Origin: Neobacillus sp. Marseille-Q6967
Lineage (GTDB): Bacteria; Bacillota; Bacilli; Bacillales; Cytobacillaceae
Length of the DNA stretch: 64,000 bases
Reading direction: 5' to 3'
Assembly: GCF_946151075.1 (NCBI RefSeq)
Contig: NZ_CAMGZB010000001.1
Span: 186,001-250,000 of the forward strand
Shown here: one piece after another, positions 43,271 through 51,009 of the stretch
How positions within the stretch are numbered: position 1 is the stretch's first letter
Layout: every line of letters starts with the position of its first letter
Notes under the pieces: model-generated
The model's input: only the letters and a program-made list of their open reading frames with translations
Told to the model about the DNA's origin: nothing
The model's database searches: none
Position numbers and translations under genes: made by a program

Positions 43271-43923
43271 TCTGTAGCCAGCCTCCTTTCAAGACGTGTT
43301 AACAGGAAGCTTAAGGACAGCGTCAACACGAGATAAATAAGCGCTGCTGTTAAATACGGCTCCCAAACTCGGAAATACTGACCTTGCATGGCTCGTCCCC
43401 AATAAAGAAGCTCTGGAGCAGCAATTAATGATGCCATGGATGATTCTTTAATTAAAACAACAAATTCATTTCCAAGCGGCGGAATCATCCGTTTAAACGC
43501 CTGTGGCAGGATAACATAGCGCATTGCTTGTACATGATTCATCCCTAAAGAACGGGCCGCTTCCATCTGGCCCTTATCGATCGATTGAATTCCGGCACGG
43601 AAGATTTCAGCAATATAGGCGGCCGCATTTAAGGATAATGTCAGAATCGATGCTAAAATAGCATCCGTTTCCCCTCGAAAAAGCGGGACAACCCCAAAAT
43701 GGATGATCATAATTTGTACTAATAACGGTGTACCACGAAAAAAGGTAATATAAATGTTAAATGGTGCAGCAAGAAGCTTATTTCGCATCATTTTTCCTAA
43801 GCCAATAAATAACCCAAGGATGGTCCCTATTAAAATACTGGCAATTGAAAGACCGATTGTCAGCAATGTCCCTTTAAGAAAAAAAGGCGCATATTCGACT
43901 AAAATGTCCCAACGAATATCCAT
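43267..43923 (-). CDS. Polar amino-acid ABC transporter permease (HisM/GlnP type)
   Basis: A 218-residue permease with about five helices. It carries the His/Glu/Gln/Arg/opine signature, with the EAA loop [25 protein letters not shown]. It forms a homodimeric channel with the ATPase at 42548, whose gene it overlaps. The preceding binding-protein gene is separated from it by a hairpin at 43993-44035. The exact amino acid is unknown. Confidence 0.9.
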   Translation of the reverse strand: MDIRWDILVEYAPFFLKGTLLTIGLSIASILIGTILGLFIGLGKMMRNKLLAAPFNIYITFFRGTPLLVQIMIIHFGVVPLFRGETDAILASILTLSLNAAAYIAEIFRAGIQSIDKGQMEAARSLGMNHVQAMRYVILPQAFKRMIPPLGNEFVVLIKESSMASLIAAPELLYWGRAMQGQYFRVWEPYLTAALIYLVLTLSLSFLLTRLERRLATE

Positions 43924-43992
43924 AATAATCCCCCTATAAAAACTTTAACCCTATTCTGTGATGTTAATTTTTGTAAAGCACCCTATTAAACC

Positions 43993-44035
43993 AAAAATTG
44001 CGTAACTGCTAGTATTCAAGAGTTACGCAATTTTT
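43993..44035 (-). terminator. Attenuating hairpin between binding protein and permease genes
   Basis: AAAAATTGCGTAACT / AGTTACGCAATTTTT, a perfect 15-bp stem with a 13-base loop and T-tract on both strands, inside the operon just after the binding-protein stop. Confidence 0.75.
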
Positions 44036-44041
44036 TTCCTA

Positions 44042-44863
44042 TTATTGTTGGTCTTTTAAGACTTGAATGTCAGGATCAACCTTAAACCATTTCTTATAGA
44101 TTTCCGCATAAGTACCATTCTCAAATACTTCGTTTAAGGCTTTGTCAAAATCTGCTTTCAACTTGCTGCCCTTTGGAAACATGAGCCCGTAAAATTCTTG
44201 TGCAAAAGCGTCCTTGTCTTCAATGATGACAAATTTGTCATTAGGATTATTTTTTGCATATTCCTCGATGACGGTATTATCCGCAACAACTGCATCTGCT
44301 CCACCGGCTTTGAGCTCTAGGATGGCTAAGTTGTTGTTTTCAAACTTTTTAATTTGTTCACTGTTTTTACCAAGAAGACCTTCCACTGCTTCCTGTCCAG
44401 TCGTTGCATTTTGAACAGCAACGGTTTTGTCCTTTAAATCTTCAGCACTCTTGATAGGGCTGCCTTCTGGAACCATAATCTTATTGGTAGATAAGAAGTA
44501 TGGTACAGAAAAATCATAAGTTTCTTTACGCTCGTCATTTATTGTGATAGATGAGATTCCAATATCTGCAATCTTCTTCTCTAGTTCTACGAACAATGGA
44601 TCCCAGCCTGTATGGGCGATATCAACTTCATAACCAGCTTCCTTAGCAACTGCCTTAATTAAATCAATATCAAACCCGACAATTTCTCCTTTGTCCTGGT
44701 ATTCAAACGGTGCATAGGCTGCATCTGTTACGACCCTTAGTTTTTTCTTTTCATCCTTACCATCAGACCCTGAACTACTTGTTTCACTTGTACCACAAGC
44801 TGAAAGAATGAGCATAAAAGCAATGACCATGAATGTAGTTAAAAACTTAACTTTCTTCATCAT
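44042..44863 (-). CDS. Polar amino-acid-binding lipoprotein (ABC transporter, SBP family 3)
   Basis: A 273-residue family-3 solute-binding protein. The signal peptide ends in lipobox LSAC and a Ser-rich linker follows. The ligand site blocks are RVVTDAAYAPFEYQDKGEIVGFDIDL, DIGISSITINDERKETYDFS and FYGLMFPKGS. It captures a polar amino acid (arginine or glutamine type) outside the membrane for the two downstream gene products. Two adjacent ATG codons follow GGAGGGG. The downstream attenuator should keep this protein in excess. Confidence 0.88.
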   Translation of the reverse strand: MMKKVKFLTTFMVIAFMLILSACGTSETSSSGSDGKDEKKKLRVVTDAAYAPFEYQDKGEIVGFDIDLIKAVAKEAGYEVDIAHTGWDPLFVELEKKIADIGISSITINDERKETYDFSVPYFLSTNKIMVPEGSPIKSAEDLKDKTVAVQNATTGQEAVEGLLGKNSEQIKKFENNNLAILELKAGGADAVVADNTVIEEYAKNNPNDKFVIIEDKDAFAQEFYGLMFPKGSKLKADFDKALNEVFENGTYAEIYKKWFKVDPDIQVLKDQQ

Positions 44864-45101
44864 TTACCCCTCCATTGTTTTCCCAAAAAAATTAATCTTG
44901 GGAACTTTTATAATTTTTAGAATATAAGTGATTATAACTTTTTTCGCTTAGATATTCAATATTCCCTCTAAAATATTTACTAGTTTCTTATAAAAGTAGT
45001 CGTAATAAATATTATGAGAATAATAATTTTATTAGGGTGAAATCCAGGCAATCATTCTTAGTAAATGTTTCTTACAAAAAAGTGATTTCTGGGCAGATGC
45101 C

Positions 45102-45131
45102 CACACTTTCCGCTCATAACTACATAATGTA
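45102..45131 (+). promoter_or_regulatory. Possible sigma-K promoter
   Basis: CACA (45102-45105), 17 bases, then CATAATGTA (45123-45131), which fits the sigma-K pattern AC-N(16-17)-CATAnnnTA. It lies 32 bases before the start of the Tyr/Arg-rich small protein gene. This would place expression in the late mother cell. Sequence match only. Confidence 0.4.
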
Positions 45132-45162
45132 TAGGGTATTCAAACATAAAGGAGAGCTGCCC

Positions 45163-45435
45163 ATGTATCCGTATGGCTATTATCAGGTACCTCAAGTACC
45201 GTACGACTACAATCAAGTTGACCAGTATGATCCCTATGCCCAAATGGATGTGTATGATCCTGATAGACAACCGCAACAGCTAGAGCGAAGAGTTACTCGA
45301 CTGGAAAGAGAAAATGATCGTCAGGCAAGAGAAATTGACCGGCTTCAACGCCGCCTTCAGCGTGTGAATCAACGTCTTCGTGCAGTAGAAAGACGCTTTA
45401 ACTTCCCATACACTCCATTTGATGGTGAATATTAA
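45163..45435 (+). CDS. Tyr/Arg-rich small protein with coiled coil, possible spore-coat protein
   Basis: A 90-residue protein. The N-terminal half is rich in Tyr, Pro and Gln (MYPYGYYQVPQVPYDYNQV). The second half is a heptad-like Arg/Glu/Leu helix (ERRVTRLERENDRQAREID) followed by RRLQRVNQRLRAVERR, and an aromatic end. ATG at 45163 follows AAAGGAG; a longer frame upstream has no site. Composition resembles small spore coat or exosporium proteins, and a sigma-K-like promoter lies upstream. A terminator at 45448-45476 follows. The sporulation role is inference. Confidence 0.6.
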   Translation: MYPYGYYQVPQVPYDYNQVDQYDPYAQMDVYDPDRQPQQLERRVTRLERENDRQAREIDRLQRRLQRVNQRLRAVERRFNFPYTPFDGEY

Positions 45436-45447
45436 TAATTGTAAGGA

Positions 45448-45476
45448 GAATCAGGCTTAGAGCCTGGTTCTTTTTT
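45448..45476 (+). terminator. Terminator of the 45163 gene
   Basis: GAATCAGGCT / AGCCTGGTTC with a 3-base loop and one G-T pair, followed by six T residues. Confidence 0.85.
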
Positions 45477-45510
45477 CTTTGTCAGATTTTCAATGTAAAA
45501 TCAAAAATCC

Positions 45511-45527
45511 TGTCAGCGTTTCTAACA
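45511..45527. promoter_or_regulatory. TnrA/GlnR-type operator upstream of the tnrA cluster
   Basis: TGTCAGCGTTTCTAACA fits TGTNA-N7-TNACA exactly. Its centre lies about 50 bases before the expected start of the promoter CTGACA-17-TAATTT (45534-45562), the position from which TnrA normally activates. This suggests TnrA auto-activation. Confidence 0.7.
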
Positions 45528-45533
45528 CACTCA

Positions 45534-45562
45534 CTGACAAACGAGATAAATTTCGGTAATTT
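45534..45562 (+). promoter_or_regulatory. Probable promoter of the 45603-tnrA operon
   Basis: CTGACA (45534-45539), a 17-base spacer and TAATTT (45557-45562). The -10 is weak, as expected for an activator-dependent promoter with the TnrA box above it. Confidence 0.45.
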
Positions 45563-45602
45563 TACATTACATACCTAAGAAATATAGAAAGGAAGAGTGG
45601 AA

Positions 45603-45740
45603 ATGGAGCGAACCTATGAAGTGAAATTAGCGGAGAAAATTCTTCAATTAGATAAATTACGGGATGAGTTGTATGAAGAGTTAATGATGAAGCTTGGTTC
45701 ACATGCTCATGAGCTATTAAGGACACTTCAGAACAGTTAA
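45603..45740 (+). CDS. Small helical protein, 45 aa
   Basis: A 45-residue gene: MERTYEVKLAEKILQLDKLR and DELYEELMMKLGSHAHELLR, all predicted helix with a heptad-like pattern. ATG at 45603 follows GGAAGAG. It ends 14 bases before the next small gene, with GGGAGAG between them serving as the next binding site, so the frame is translated in an operon with 45755 and probably tnrA. I do not recognise the family. TnrA control is inferred from the upstream box. Confidence 0.6.
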   Translation: MERTYEVKLAEKILQLDKLRDELYEELMMKLGSHAHELLRTLQNS

Positions 45741-45754
45741 GGGAGAGATCCTGA

Positions 45755-45967
45755 ATGTCAAAACAATTGCGTAAAGGAGTCGAAACACTTAAACTATTCT
45801 ACATTAATCAAATTATTCAATCCGATCCTGATTCCACAACAGTTGAAGAACTTCATTCTTATACACTAAGTGAATTAGACAATTTATTTAAGAAGATATA
45901 TCCTTCAAAGACCAAAACACCTTATCCAAAAAACAGCTCTAAATCCAATCCTGAGACGAAAAACTGA
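45755..45967 (+). CDS. Small protein resembling the FbpA (Fur-regulated basic protein A) family
   Basis: A 70-residue protein with the FbpA-like core LRKGVETLKLFYINQII and TVEELHSYTLSELDNLFKKI, then a Lys/Pro/Ser-rich tail. In B. subtilis, FbpA acts with the small RNA FsrA in iron sparing; here the gene sits between another small gene and tnrA under a TnrA-type operator, so a nitrogen-related role is as likely. ATG at 45755 follows GGGAGAG. The family call rests on a short motif. Confidence 0.55.
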   Translation: MSKQLRKGVETLKLFYINQIIQSDPDSTTVEELHSYTLSELDNLFKKIYPSKTKTPYPKNSSKSNPETKN

Positions 45968-46014
45968 CATATATTAAAATAACAAACTATCACAGCAGAG
46001 TGTGGTGAGACAAT

Positions 46015-46350
46015 ATGGCAAATGATTCTTATAAAGATAAAAAAGTAATTACAATAGGGATTGTACGGGACCTGACTGGACTATCTGAACGGCAAATCCG
46101 TTATTATGAGGAACGGAAGCTGATTTTCCCCGAGCGCTCTCCCGGCGGCAGCCGTAAGTATTCCTTTACTGACGTTGAGTTATTAGTTGAAATTGCCAAT
46201 AAAATTGAGGATGGCGTCCAAACGCACGAGATTAGAAAGGAAATGCTGCGCGCTCAGAAGAAGCAAAATCAAGAGGATGTAAGAAGAAAAATGATTCAGG
46301 GGCAATTAAATGCCCAATTCGGTTTACGAAAAGGTCCAACTTCATCATAA
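46015..46350 (+). CDS. tnrA: Nitrogen regulator TnrA (MerR family)
   Basis: A 111-residue MerR-type regulator. The DNA-binding part [20 protein letters not shown] and [20 protein letters not shown] nearly equals that of B. subtilis TnrA. It has the TnrA-type ending [16 protein letters not shown], used to bind feedback-inhibited glutamine synthetase, rather than the longer GlnR tail. It activates ammonium and other nitrogen uptake genes when glutamine is scarce. The neighbouring amtB carries two matching operators. A terminator follows. Confidence 0.92.
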   Translation: MANDSYKDKKVITIGIVRDLTGLSERQIRYYEERKLIFPERSPGGSRKYSFTDVELLVEIANKIEDGVQTHEIRKEMLRAQKKQNQEDVRRKMIQGQLNAQFGLRKGPTSS

Positions 46351-46367
46351 GGAGTTGGATTTTTTTT
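46335..46367 (+). terminator. Terminator of tnrA
   Basis: TCCAACT / AGTTGGA (7 bp) with an 11-base loop containing the stop codon, followed by eight T residues. Confidence 0.75.
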
Positions 46368-46471
46368 GAAAAAACTTAACATAACCAATAGCGAATTCGT
46401 ACCTATTTCACCCCTCCATACCAGTTCCTGCGCTAATAAAACTAACAATTTTTCCACCTTCGCAAAAACCA

Positions 46472-46488
46472 TGTTAGAATTCCTAACA
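46472..46488. promoter_or_regulatory. TnrA operator of amtB (upstream, activating position)
   Basis: TGTTAGAATTCCTAACA, a perfect TGTNA-N7-TNACA palindrome, about 100 bases before the amtB start and about 49 bases before a plausible transcription start. Confidence 0.8.
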
Positions 46489-46537
46489 CATTTGTAGAAA
46501 CTACTCCTTATCCATGTAAAAATACAAATACAAAGGA

Positions 46538-46554
46538 TGTTAAGAAAATTAACA
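46538..46554. promoter_or_regulatory. Second TnrA/GlnR-type operator, in the amtB leader
   Basis: TGTTAAGAAAATTAACA, also a perfect TGTNA-N7-TNACA match, placed just before the amtB ribosome binding site and probably downstream of the transcription start. There it would repress rather than activate, possibly through GlnR. Confidence 0.65.
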
Positions 46555-46573
46555 TAAACAAAGAGGAGGAGAA

Positions 46574-47875
46574 ATGATGGATACTACATTTTTAATGAAC
46601 AGTTTATGGGTAATGGTTTCAGCGGTACTCGTTATACTAATGATCGGCGGATTCATTCTACTTGAAACCGGATCAACAAGAATGAAAAATGCCGGACATA
46701 TCGCCGGAAAAACAATCCTTACTTTCGGAATTGGATCAATTATGTTTTGGGCCGTCGGTTATGGTTTGATTTTTGGTGAAGGAAATGCACTTATCGGTTT
46801 CTCAGACTTTTTCTATTCCGGATACGATATTGAAGGGTTAGCACTTTCAGGAGCTGTTTTCTTTTTATTCCAGTTAGCTTTCGCAGGAATTTCCTTAACG
46901 ATTGCCTTTGGCGGTTTTGCTGAAAGAGCAAAATTAGGAGCTTACCTAGTATTCGCTGTCTTATTCTCAGTCATTGTTTATCCGCCAATTGCCCACTGGA
47001 TTTGGGGCGGAGGCTGGTTAGCAGAGCATGGAAAACAAGATTTTGCCGGTTCTACGGTTGTTCACTTAACAGGTGCGATGGCTGCATTTGCGGCAACACT
47101 TATTTTAAAACCTCGTATTGGAAAATACAACAAAGATGGTTCGGCAAATAACCTTGCAGGACATAACCAAGTATTTACAGCACTAAGCGTTTTGCTTTTA
47201 TGGGTTGGCTGGTTTGGATTTAATGCGGGCAGTACCGTTTCAGTTGATGGCGCGTTCTTCGGCTTTGTAGCAGTAAATACAAACTTAGCAGCAGGTGCTG
47301 GCGTTATCGCTGCCATGATCATCTCTTGGATTGTCTTAGGAAAAGCTGATGTGCCAATGATGTTAAATGGTGCTTTAGCAGGGTTGGTTGCCATTACTGC
47401 ATCTTGTGCTTTTGTTGACACATGGGCAGCTGTACTAATCGGTTTTATTGCAGGAATCCTCGTATTTTATAGCATTCGTTTCTTTGAAAGCAAGAAAATT
47501 GATGATCCAATTGCCGCTTTATCCGTACACGGAACGGCCGGTATTTGGGGAACATTATCCACTGGGTTCTTCGCTACACCGGAATTAGCAAGTGTTGGTC
47601 AGGCTGGCTTATTCTATGGCGGCGGATTGCATCAGTTAGGCGTTCAAGCATTAGGTGTTGTCGTTTGTGGAGCATTTGCCTTTGTCGTTTCCTATATCCT
47701 TCTTTCCATTATGAAGGCAATGATGAATGGGTTACGTGTGACAGAAGAAGAAGAAATTATTGGTCTTGATATGAGTGAACACGGAAGCTACGGCTATCCT
47801 GAAATACTTGCAGCAGAGCAAAATGGAATTACTTCTGAATCATACGGCCAGGCTAAGCCAAATCTAAATGCCTAA
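46574..47875 (+). CDS. amtB: Ammonium transporter AmtB (NrgA)
   Basis: A 433-residue, eleven-helix Amt/Rh channel. Signatures include DFAGSTVVHLTGAMAAFAATL, with the pore His region, LLLWVGWFGFNAGS, and IAALSVHGTAGIWGTLSTGF with the second pore His. It imports ammonium at low supply. ATG at 46574 follows GAGGAGG. Two TnrA-type operators precede it. In B. subtilis the next gene is glnK (nrgB); here it is absent and a DUF294 gene follows, behind a weak hairpin. Confidence 0.93.
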   Translation: MMDTTFLMNSLWVMVSAVLVILMIGGFILLETGSTRMKNAGHIAGKTILTFGIGSIMFWAVGYGLIFGEGNALIGFSDFFYSGYDIEGLALSGAVFFLFQLAFAGISLTIAFGGFAERAKLGAYLVFAVLFSVIVYPPIAHWIWGGGWLAEHGKQDFAGSTVVHLTGAMAAFAATLILKPRIGKYNKDGSANNLAGHNQVFTALSVLLLWVGWFGFNAGSTVSVDGAFFGFVAVNTNLAAGAGVIAAMIISWIVLGKADVPMMLNGALAGLVAITASCAFVDTWAAVLIGFIAGILVFYSIRFFESKKIDDPIAALSVHGTAGIWGTLSTGFFATPELASVGQAGLFYGGGLHQLGVQALGVVVCGAFAFVVSYILLSIMKAMMNGLRVTEEEEIIGLDMSEHGSYGYPEILAAEQNGITSESYGQAKPNLNA

Positions 47876-47894
47876 ATAAGTCTTTCTTAGCTGA

Positions 47895-47926
47895 TTACCA
47901 TCCACTATGATGAAAGTGGATGGTAA
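47895..47926 (+). terminator. Weak hairpin between amtB and the DUF294 gene
   Basis: TTACCATCCACT / AGTGGATGGTAA, a perfect 12-bp stem with an 8-base loop. The T-tract is displaced (ATGGCGTTTTT), so it is more likely an attenuator than a full stop. Confidence 0.55.
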
Positions 47927-47958
47927 ATGGCGTTTTTCACAGGAGAGGTGGGTACGAT

Positions 47959-48936
47959 ATGGAAAGCTATTTAGAGATACGAAATCTGAGGGACGAGAAA
48001 ATAAAGGATGTTTCTCACGATCACTTTCTGTTAAATCACCTTCATGATAAAGTGGTTCAAGAGGTGGTTCATCTGTCCATCTCTCGAATAATAAACATTC
48101 ACGGACCTCTTCCCTGTCCCTTTTCCTTTTTTGTGATGGGCAGTGCCGGCCGAATGGAACAATCGTTTTGGAGCGACCAAGATCATGGAATCATTTATCA
48201 CGACACGAACGAGGAAGCCAAAACTTATTTTTTAGCATTAGGAAACGAAATCTCCTTGGGGCTAAATGTGGCTGGATACGATTATTGCGACGGAGGGGTT
48301 ATGGCGAATAACCCGTTATGGTGTAAATCATCAGCGGAATGGAAACTGCAATTAACCCATTGGATGCTTACATCGTCCTGGGAGTCGATCCGCCATTTAT
48401 TAATCTTTATCGACGGCCGTCCTATTTACGGAGAATCAGAGTATCTTAAACAATTAAAAACCTTTGTCTTTCAATCTGTCAAAAAAGAAAATCTCTTAAA
48501 GAATATTCTAAACAATACAATGTACCTTAAGAAAAGTATTGGGGTGCTTGGCCAGTTTTTAGTGGAAACTCACGGTAAACATACTGGATCCATCAACCTA
48601 AAAGAAACAGCCTTTTTACCTTATGTTAATGCTGTTCGAATATTAGCCATAAAAGGGAACATTTATGAAACATCAACCTTAGCAAGATTAGAACAAATCA
48701 AAGATACTTGGATTTGTTCACAAATAAAGGATAGGTATCAACATCAGTATTTAAAGCTTTTACATTTAAGATTATCACTGGGAGATCATACCACCTACGA
48801 AACAGGTCATTACTTAAAAATTGATAGGCTTTCAAAAGTTCAAAAAAAAGAAGTGAAAGATATCCTCAAAAGCGGGGCTTCACTTTTCGGCCTTGTTCGA
48901 AATTTAGTAGAAAAGGAGAATGAAGGATGGGAATGA
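47959..48936 (+). CDS. DUF294 nucleotidyltransferase-like protein
   Basis: A 325-residue protein. The DUF294 nucleotidyltransferase core is FFVMGSAGRMEQSFWSDQDH with the paired Asp of SDQD, followed by a helical DUF294_C domain. It is related to the uridylyl/adenylyltransferases GlnD and GlnE that modify nitrogen regulators. It lacks the CBS domains found in many homologues. ATG at 47959 follows GAGAGGTGGG. It overlaps the exonuclease gene and lies 83 bases after amtB, where glnK is usually found. A role in nitrogen signalling is inferred from this context. Confidence 0.75.
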   Translation: MESYLEIRNLRDEKIKDVSHDHFLLNHLHDKVVQEVVHLSISRIINIHGPLPCPFSFFVMGSAGRMEQSFWSDQDHGIIYHDTNEEAKTYFLALGNEISLGLNVAGYDYCDGGVMANNPLWCKSSAEWKLQLTHWMLTSSWESIRHLLIFIDGRPIYGESEYLKQLKTFVFQSVKKENLLKNILNNTMYLKKSIGVLGQFLVETHGKHTGSINLKETAFLPYVNAVRILAIKGNIYETSTLARLEQIKDTWICSQIKDRYQHQYLKLLHLRLSLGDHTTYETGHYLKIDRLSKVQKKEVKDILKSGASLFGLVRNLVEKENEGWE

Positions 48937-49655
48937 ATGATATGATACATTTTTTCAGACAAATTTCAGGTAAGCTTGGATCAGGTATCTATGCAGGCGT
49001 CCAAGGTAAATCCACTCCCCAAAACATTTCCTTCCTAAGACAGATTCAAAAAGAAATGAAACAAAAGAACAGCCTTGACTCCCCTCTCCATGAGTTAAAT
49101 GTAGTGGTTTTTGATTTAGAAACGACTGGGTTTTATCCTGAAAGAGGAGATCAGATCATTTCGATAGGAGCTGTCAAAATGACAGGACAACAGATCATAA
49201 CATCCGAAACCTTTTATTCTCTCGTTAAAACGGATCTTACCTTATCCGATGAAATTACCTCTTTAACCAATATTCGAAATGATGATTTAATCAATGCGCC
49301 CTCCGCAGCCGAAGTGTTGATGCAATTTTTTCAGTTTGTCGGCAAACATGACCTTGTAGCCCATCACGCTAAACATGAGCAAAGCTTTATGCAGAAAATG
49401 ACTTGGGATTTATTGAAGACGAGATTCGAGCATCGTATTATCGACACCTCCTTCCTCATCCGTCTATCAGACCCAACCGTTAAATCCATATCACTTGAGG
49501 ATGTATGTAATGAATGCGGGATCTCGATTAAAGACCGGCACCATGCTCTCGGGGATGCAATGATGACTGCACAAGTTTGGAGTCATTATTTAGAAAAAAC
49601 GCAAAGAAACGGCTTCTATACTCTTCGTGATGTTTATGAATACATTGCAAAGTAG
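48927..49655 (+). CDS. DnaQ-like 3'-5' exonuclease
   Basis: A 242-residue protein. A leader of about 55 residues precedes a DEDDh exonuclease domain: Exo I VVFDLETTGFYPERGDQIIS, Exo II LVAHHAKHEQSF and Exo III DRHHALGDAMM. The Exo II block usually has Asp where this protein has Glu (KHE), a conservative change at a metal ligand. It overlaps the DUF294 gene by 10 bases. Pairs of DUF294 and DnaQ-like genes also occur in proteobacteria, which argues for a joint function. ATG at 48927 follows AAAAGGAG. Confidence 0.8.
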   Translation: MGMNDMIHFFRQISGKLGSGIYAGVQGKSTPQNISFLRQIQKEMKQKNSLDSPLHELNVVVFDLETTGFYPERGDQIISIGAVKMTGQQIITSETFYSLVKTDLTLSDEITSLTNIRNDDLINAPSAAEVLMQFFQFVGKHDLVAHHAKHEQSFMQKMTWDLLKTRFEHRIIDTSFLIRLSDPTVKSISLEDVCNECGISIKDRHHALGDAMMTAQVWSHYLEKTQRNGFYTLRDVYEYIAK

Positions 49656-49918
49656 ACTTTTACCCTGCTGACCCTGCAGCAAAAACAACCAAATTCACAC
49701 TACTAGAATAGTAAAAATATTCAAAGTTTTTAATTTTAATTCACACGCTATTGTTTCATTACTCCCCTTTCCTTGCACCGTTTTTAGCCCCTTTTCGTCA
49801 TGAAAAAATTTCATAAAAAAATTTTTTTAAAATTTTTTTATTTCCCCTTTTCCTTATCAAATCAATAATGAAAACGCTAACAACTATTTTGATTTGTTTG
49901 AATTGTCAGATTTTTGTG

Positions 49919-49947
49919 TTGACCAAGATTCTGTTTGGTTGTATGAT
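49919..49947 (+). promoter_or_regulatory. Sigma-A promoter of ilvE-ilvD
   Basis: TTGACC (49919-49924), a 17-base spacer and TATGAT (49942-49947). The start is expected near 49954, giving a leader of about 137 bases with a GATGATCGTCATC dyad. AATTGTCAGATTTTT just upstream (49900-49914) matches the CodY box at 11 of 15 positions, a weak candidate. A/T tracts upstream may act as UP element. Confidence 0.65.
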
Positions 49948-50090
49948 TACTGAAAATATAATTTACTTAAAATATTTTTTCAGTTCTTACTGCCTAAGAT
50001 GATCGTCATCAATTGAGATCATGCAGGGCTATTCTTTTAACATCCATTTTTAATCATTTAAAGCGTTTATCACTAAAAGGAGTGGTCAGG

Positions 50091-50999
50091 TTGGGAAGTC
50101 AATGGATATTCCTTGACGGAGAATTCGTCAAGAAGGAGGATGCTGTAGTATCAGTTTTTGATCATGGTTTTTTATATGGTGATGGTGTATTTGAAGGCAT
50201 TCGTGTTTACAGCGGTAATGTTTTCAGACTAGACGCTCACTTAAAAAGACTGTTTGAATCAGCTCAATCCATTATGCTAAAGATTCCTTATTCCCAAGGA
50301 GAAATGACACAACTAATCGTTGATACCATTCGAAAGAATGATCTGGACAGCGCCTATATTCGTGTCGTTGTATCACGTGGTAAAGGAAATCTAGGACTGG
50401 ACCCTTCCTCCTGCCCGAAACCAAGTGTCATTATCATTGCAGAGGAATTATCCATGTATCCTAAAGAATTTTATGAGCGTGGAATTAAAATCGCCTCTGT
50501 TGCGAGCAGAAGAAATCGCCCAGATGTACTAAGCCCTCAAGTTAAATCACTAAATTACTTGAATAATATTCTTGTTAAATTAGAAGCCAACCAAGCCGGT
50601 GTTCAAGAAGCTTTAATGCTGAATGACCAAGGCTATGTAACAGAAGGTTCGGCAGATAATATCTTTATTGTTAAAAATGGAGTCATCTATACTCCTCCTG
50701 TCTACTTAGGTGCCTTAGAGGGGATTACCCGTAACGCGATCATCGATGTAGCCAGGGCAAAAGGATACGAAGTGAAAGAAGCTCCATTTACCAGACATGA
50801 TGTTTATGTCGCTGACGAAGTATTTTTAACTGGTACAGCGGTTGAAGTCATTGCCGTTATCGAGGTTGATAAACGAACCATTCGAGATGGAAAACCAGGA
50901 GAAGTGACAAACGTACTATTAGAAGAATTCAGAAAAATTGTGACAACAGACGGGGTAAAATGCAACCCTGAAGCTTCACAAGTTGAAGTAGTTAGTTAG
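50091..50999 (+). CDS. ilvE: Branched-chain amino-acid aminotransferase IlvE
   Basis: A 302-residue class IV aminotransferase. Signatures are [19 protein letters not shown] near the start, the PLP Lys in [11 protein letters not shown] and the phosphate-binding EGSADNIF. It makes Ile, Val and Leu from their keto acids with glutamate. TTG at 50091 is chosen because AAAAGGAG lies 8 bases upstream and the protein then begins at the usual point ([12 protein letters not shown]); the longer frame from 50013 runs through the leader. It starts the ilv-leu operon. ilvD follows 10 bases later. Confidence 0.9.
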   Translation: MGSQWIFLDGEFVKKEDAVVSVFDHGFLYGDGVFEGIRVYSGNVFRLDAHLKRLFESAQSIMLKIPYSQGEMTQLIVDTIRKNDLDSAYIRVVVSRGKGNLGLDPSSCPKPSVIIIAEELSMYPKEFYERGIKIASVASRRNRPDVLSPQVKSLNYLNNILVKLEANQAGVQEALMLNDQGYVTEGSADNIFIVKNGVIYTPPVYLGALEGITRNAIIDVARAKGYEVKEAPFTRHDVYVADEVFLTGTAVEVIAVIEVDKRTIRDGKPGEVTNVLLEEFRKIVTTDGVKCNPEASQVEVVS

Positions 51000-51009
51000 G
51001 AGGCCGGCA

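Noticed and set aside
50056..50072. cre-like sequence ATTTAAAGCGTTTATCA before ilvE
   Set aside because: Both the TG and CA outer positions of the CcpA consensus are wrong.
50013..50090. Longer ilvE start
   Set aside because: The 26 extra codons lie in the leader, lack a binding site and do not look like aminotransferase sequence; TTG at 50091 has AAAAGGAG at the right distance.
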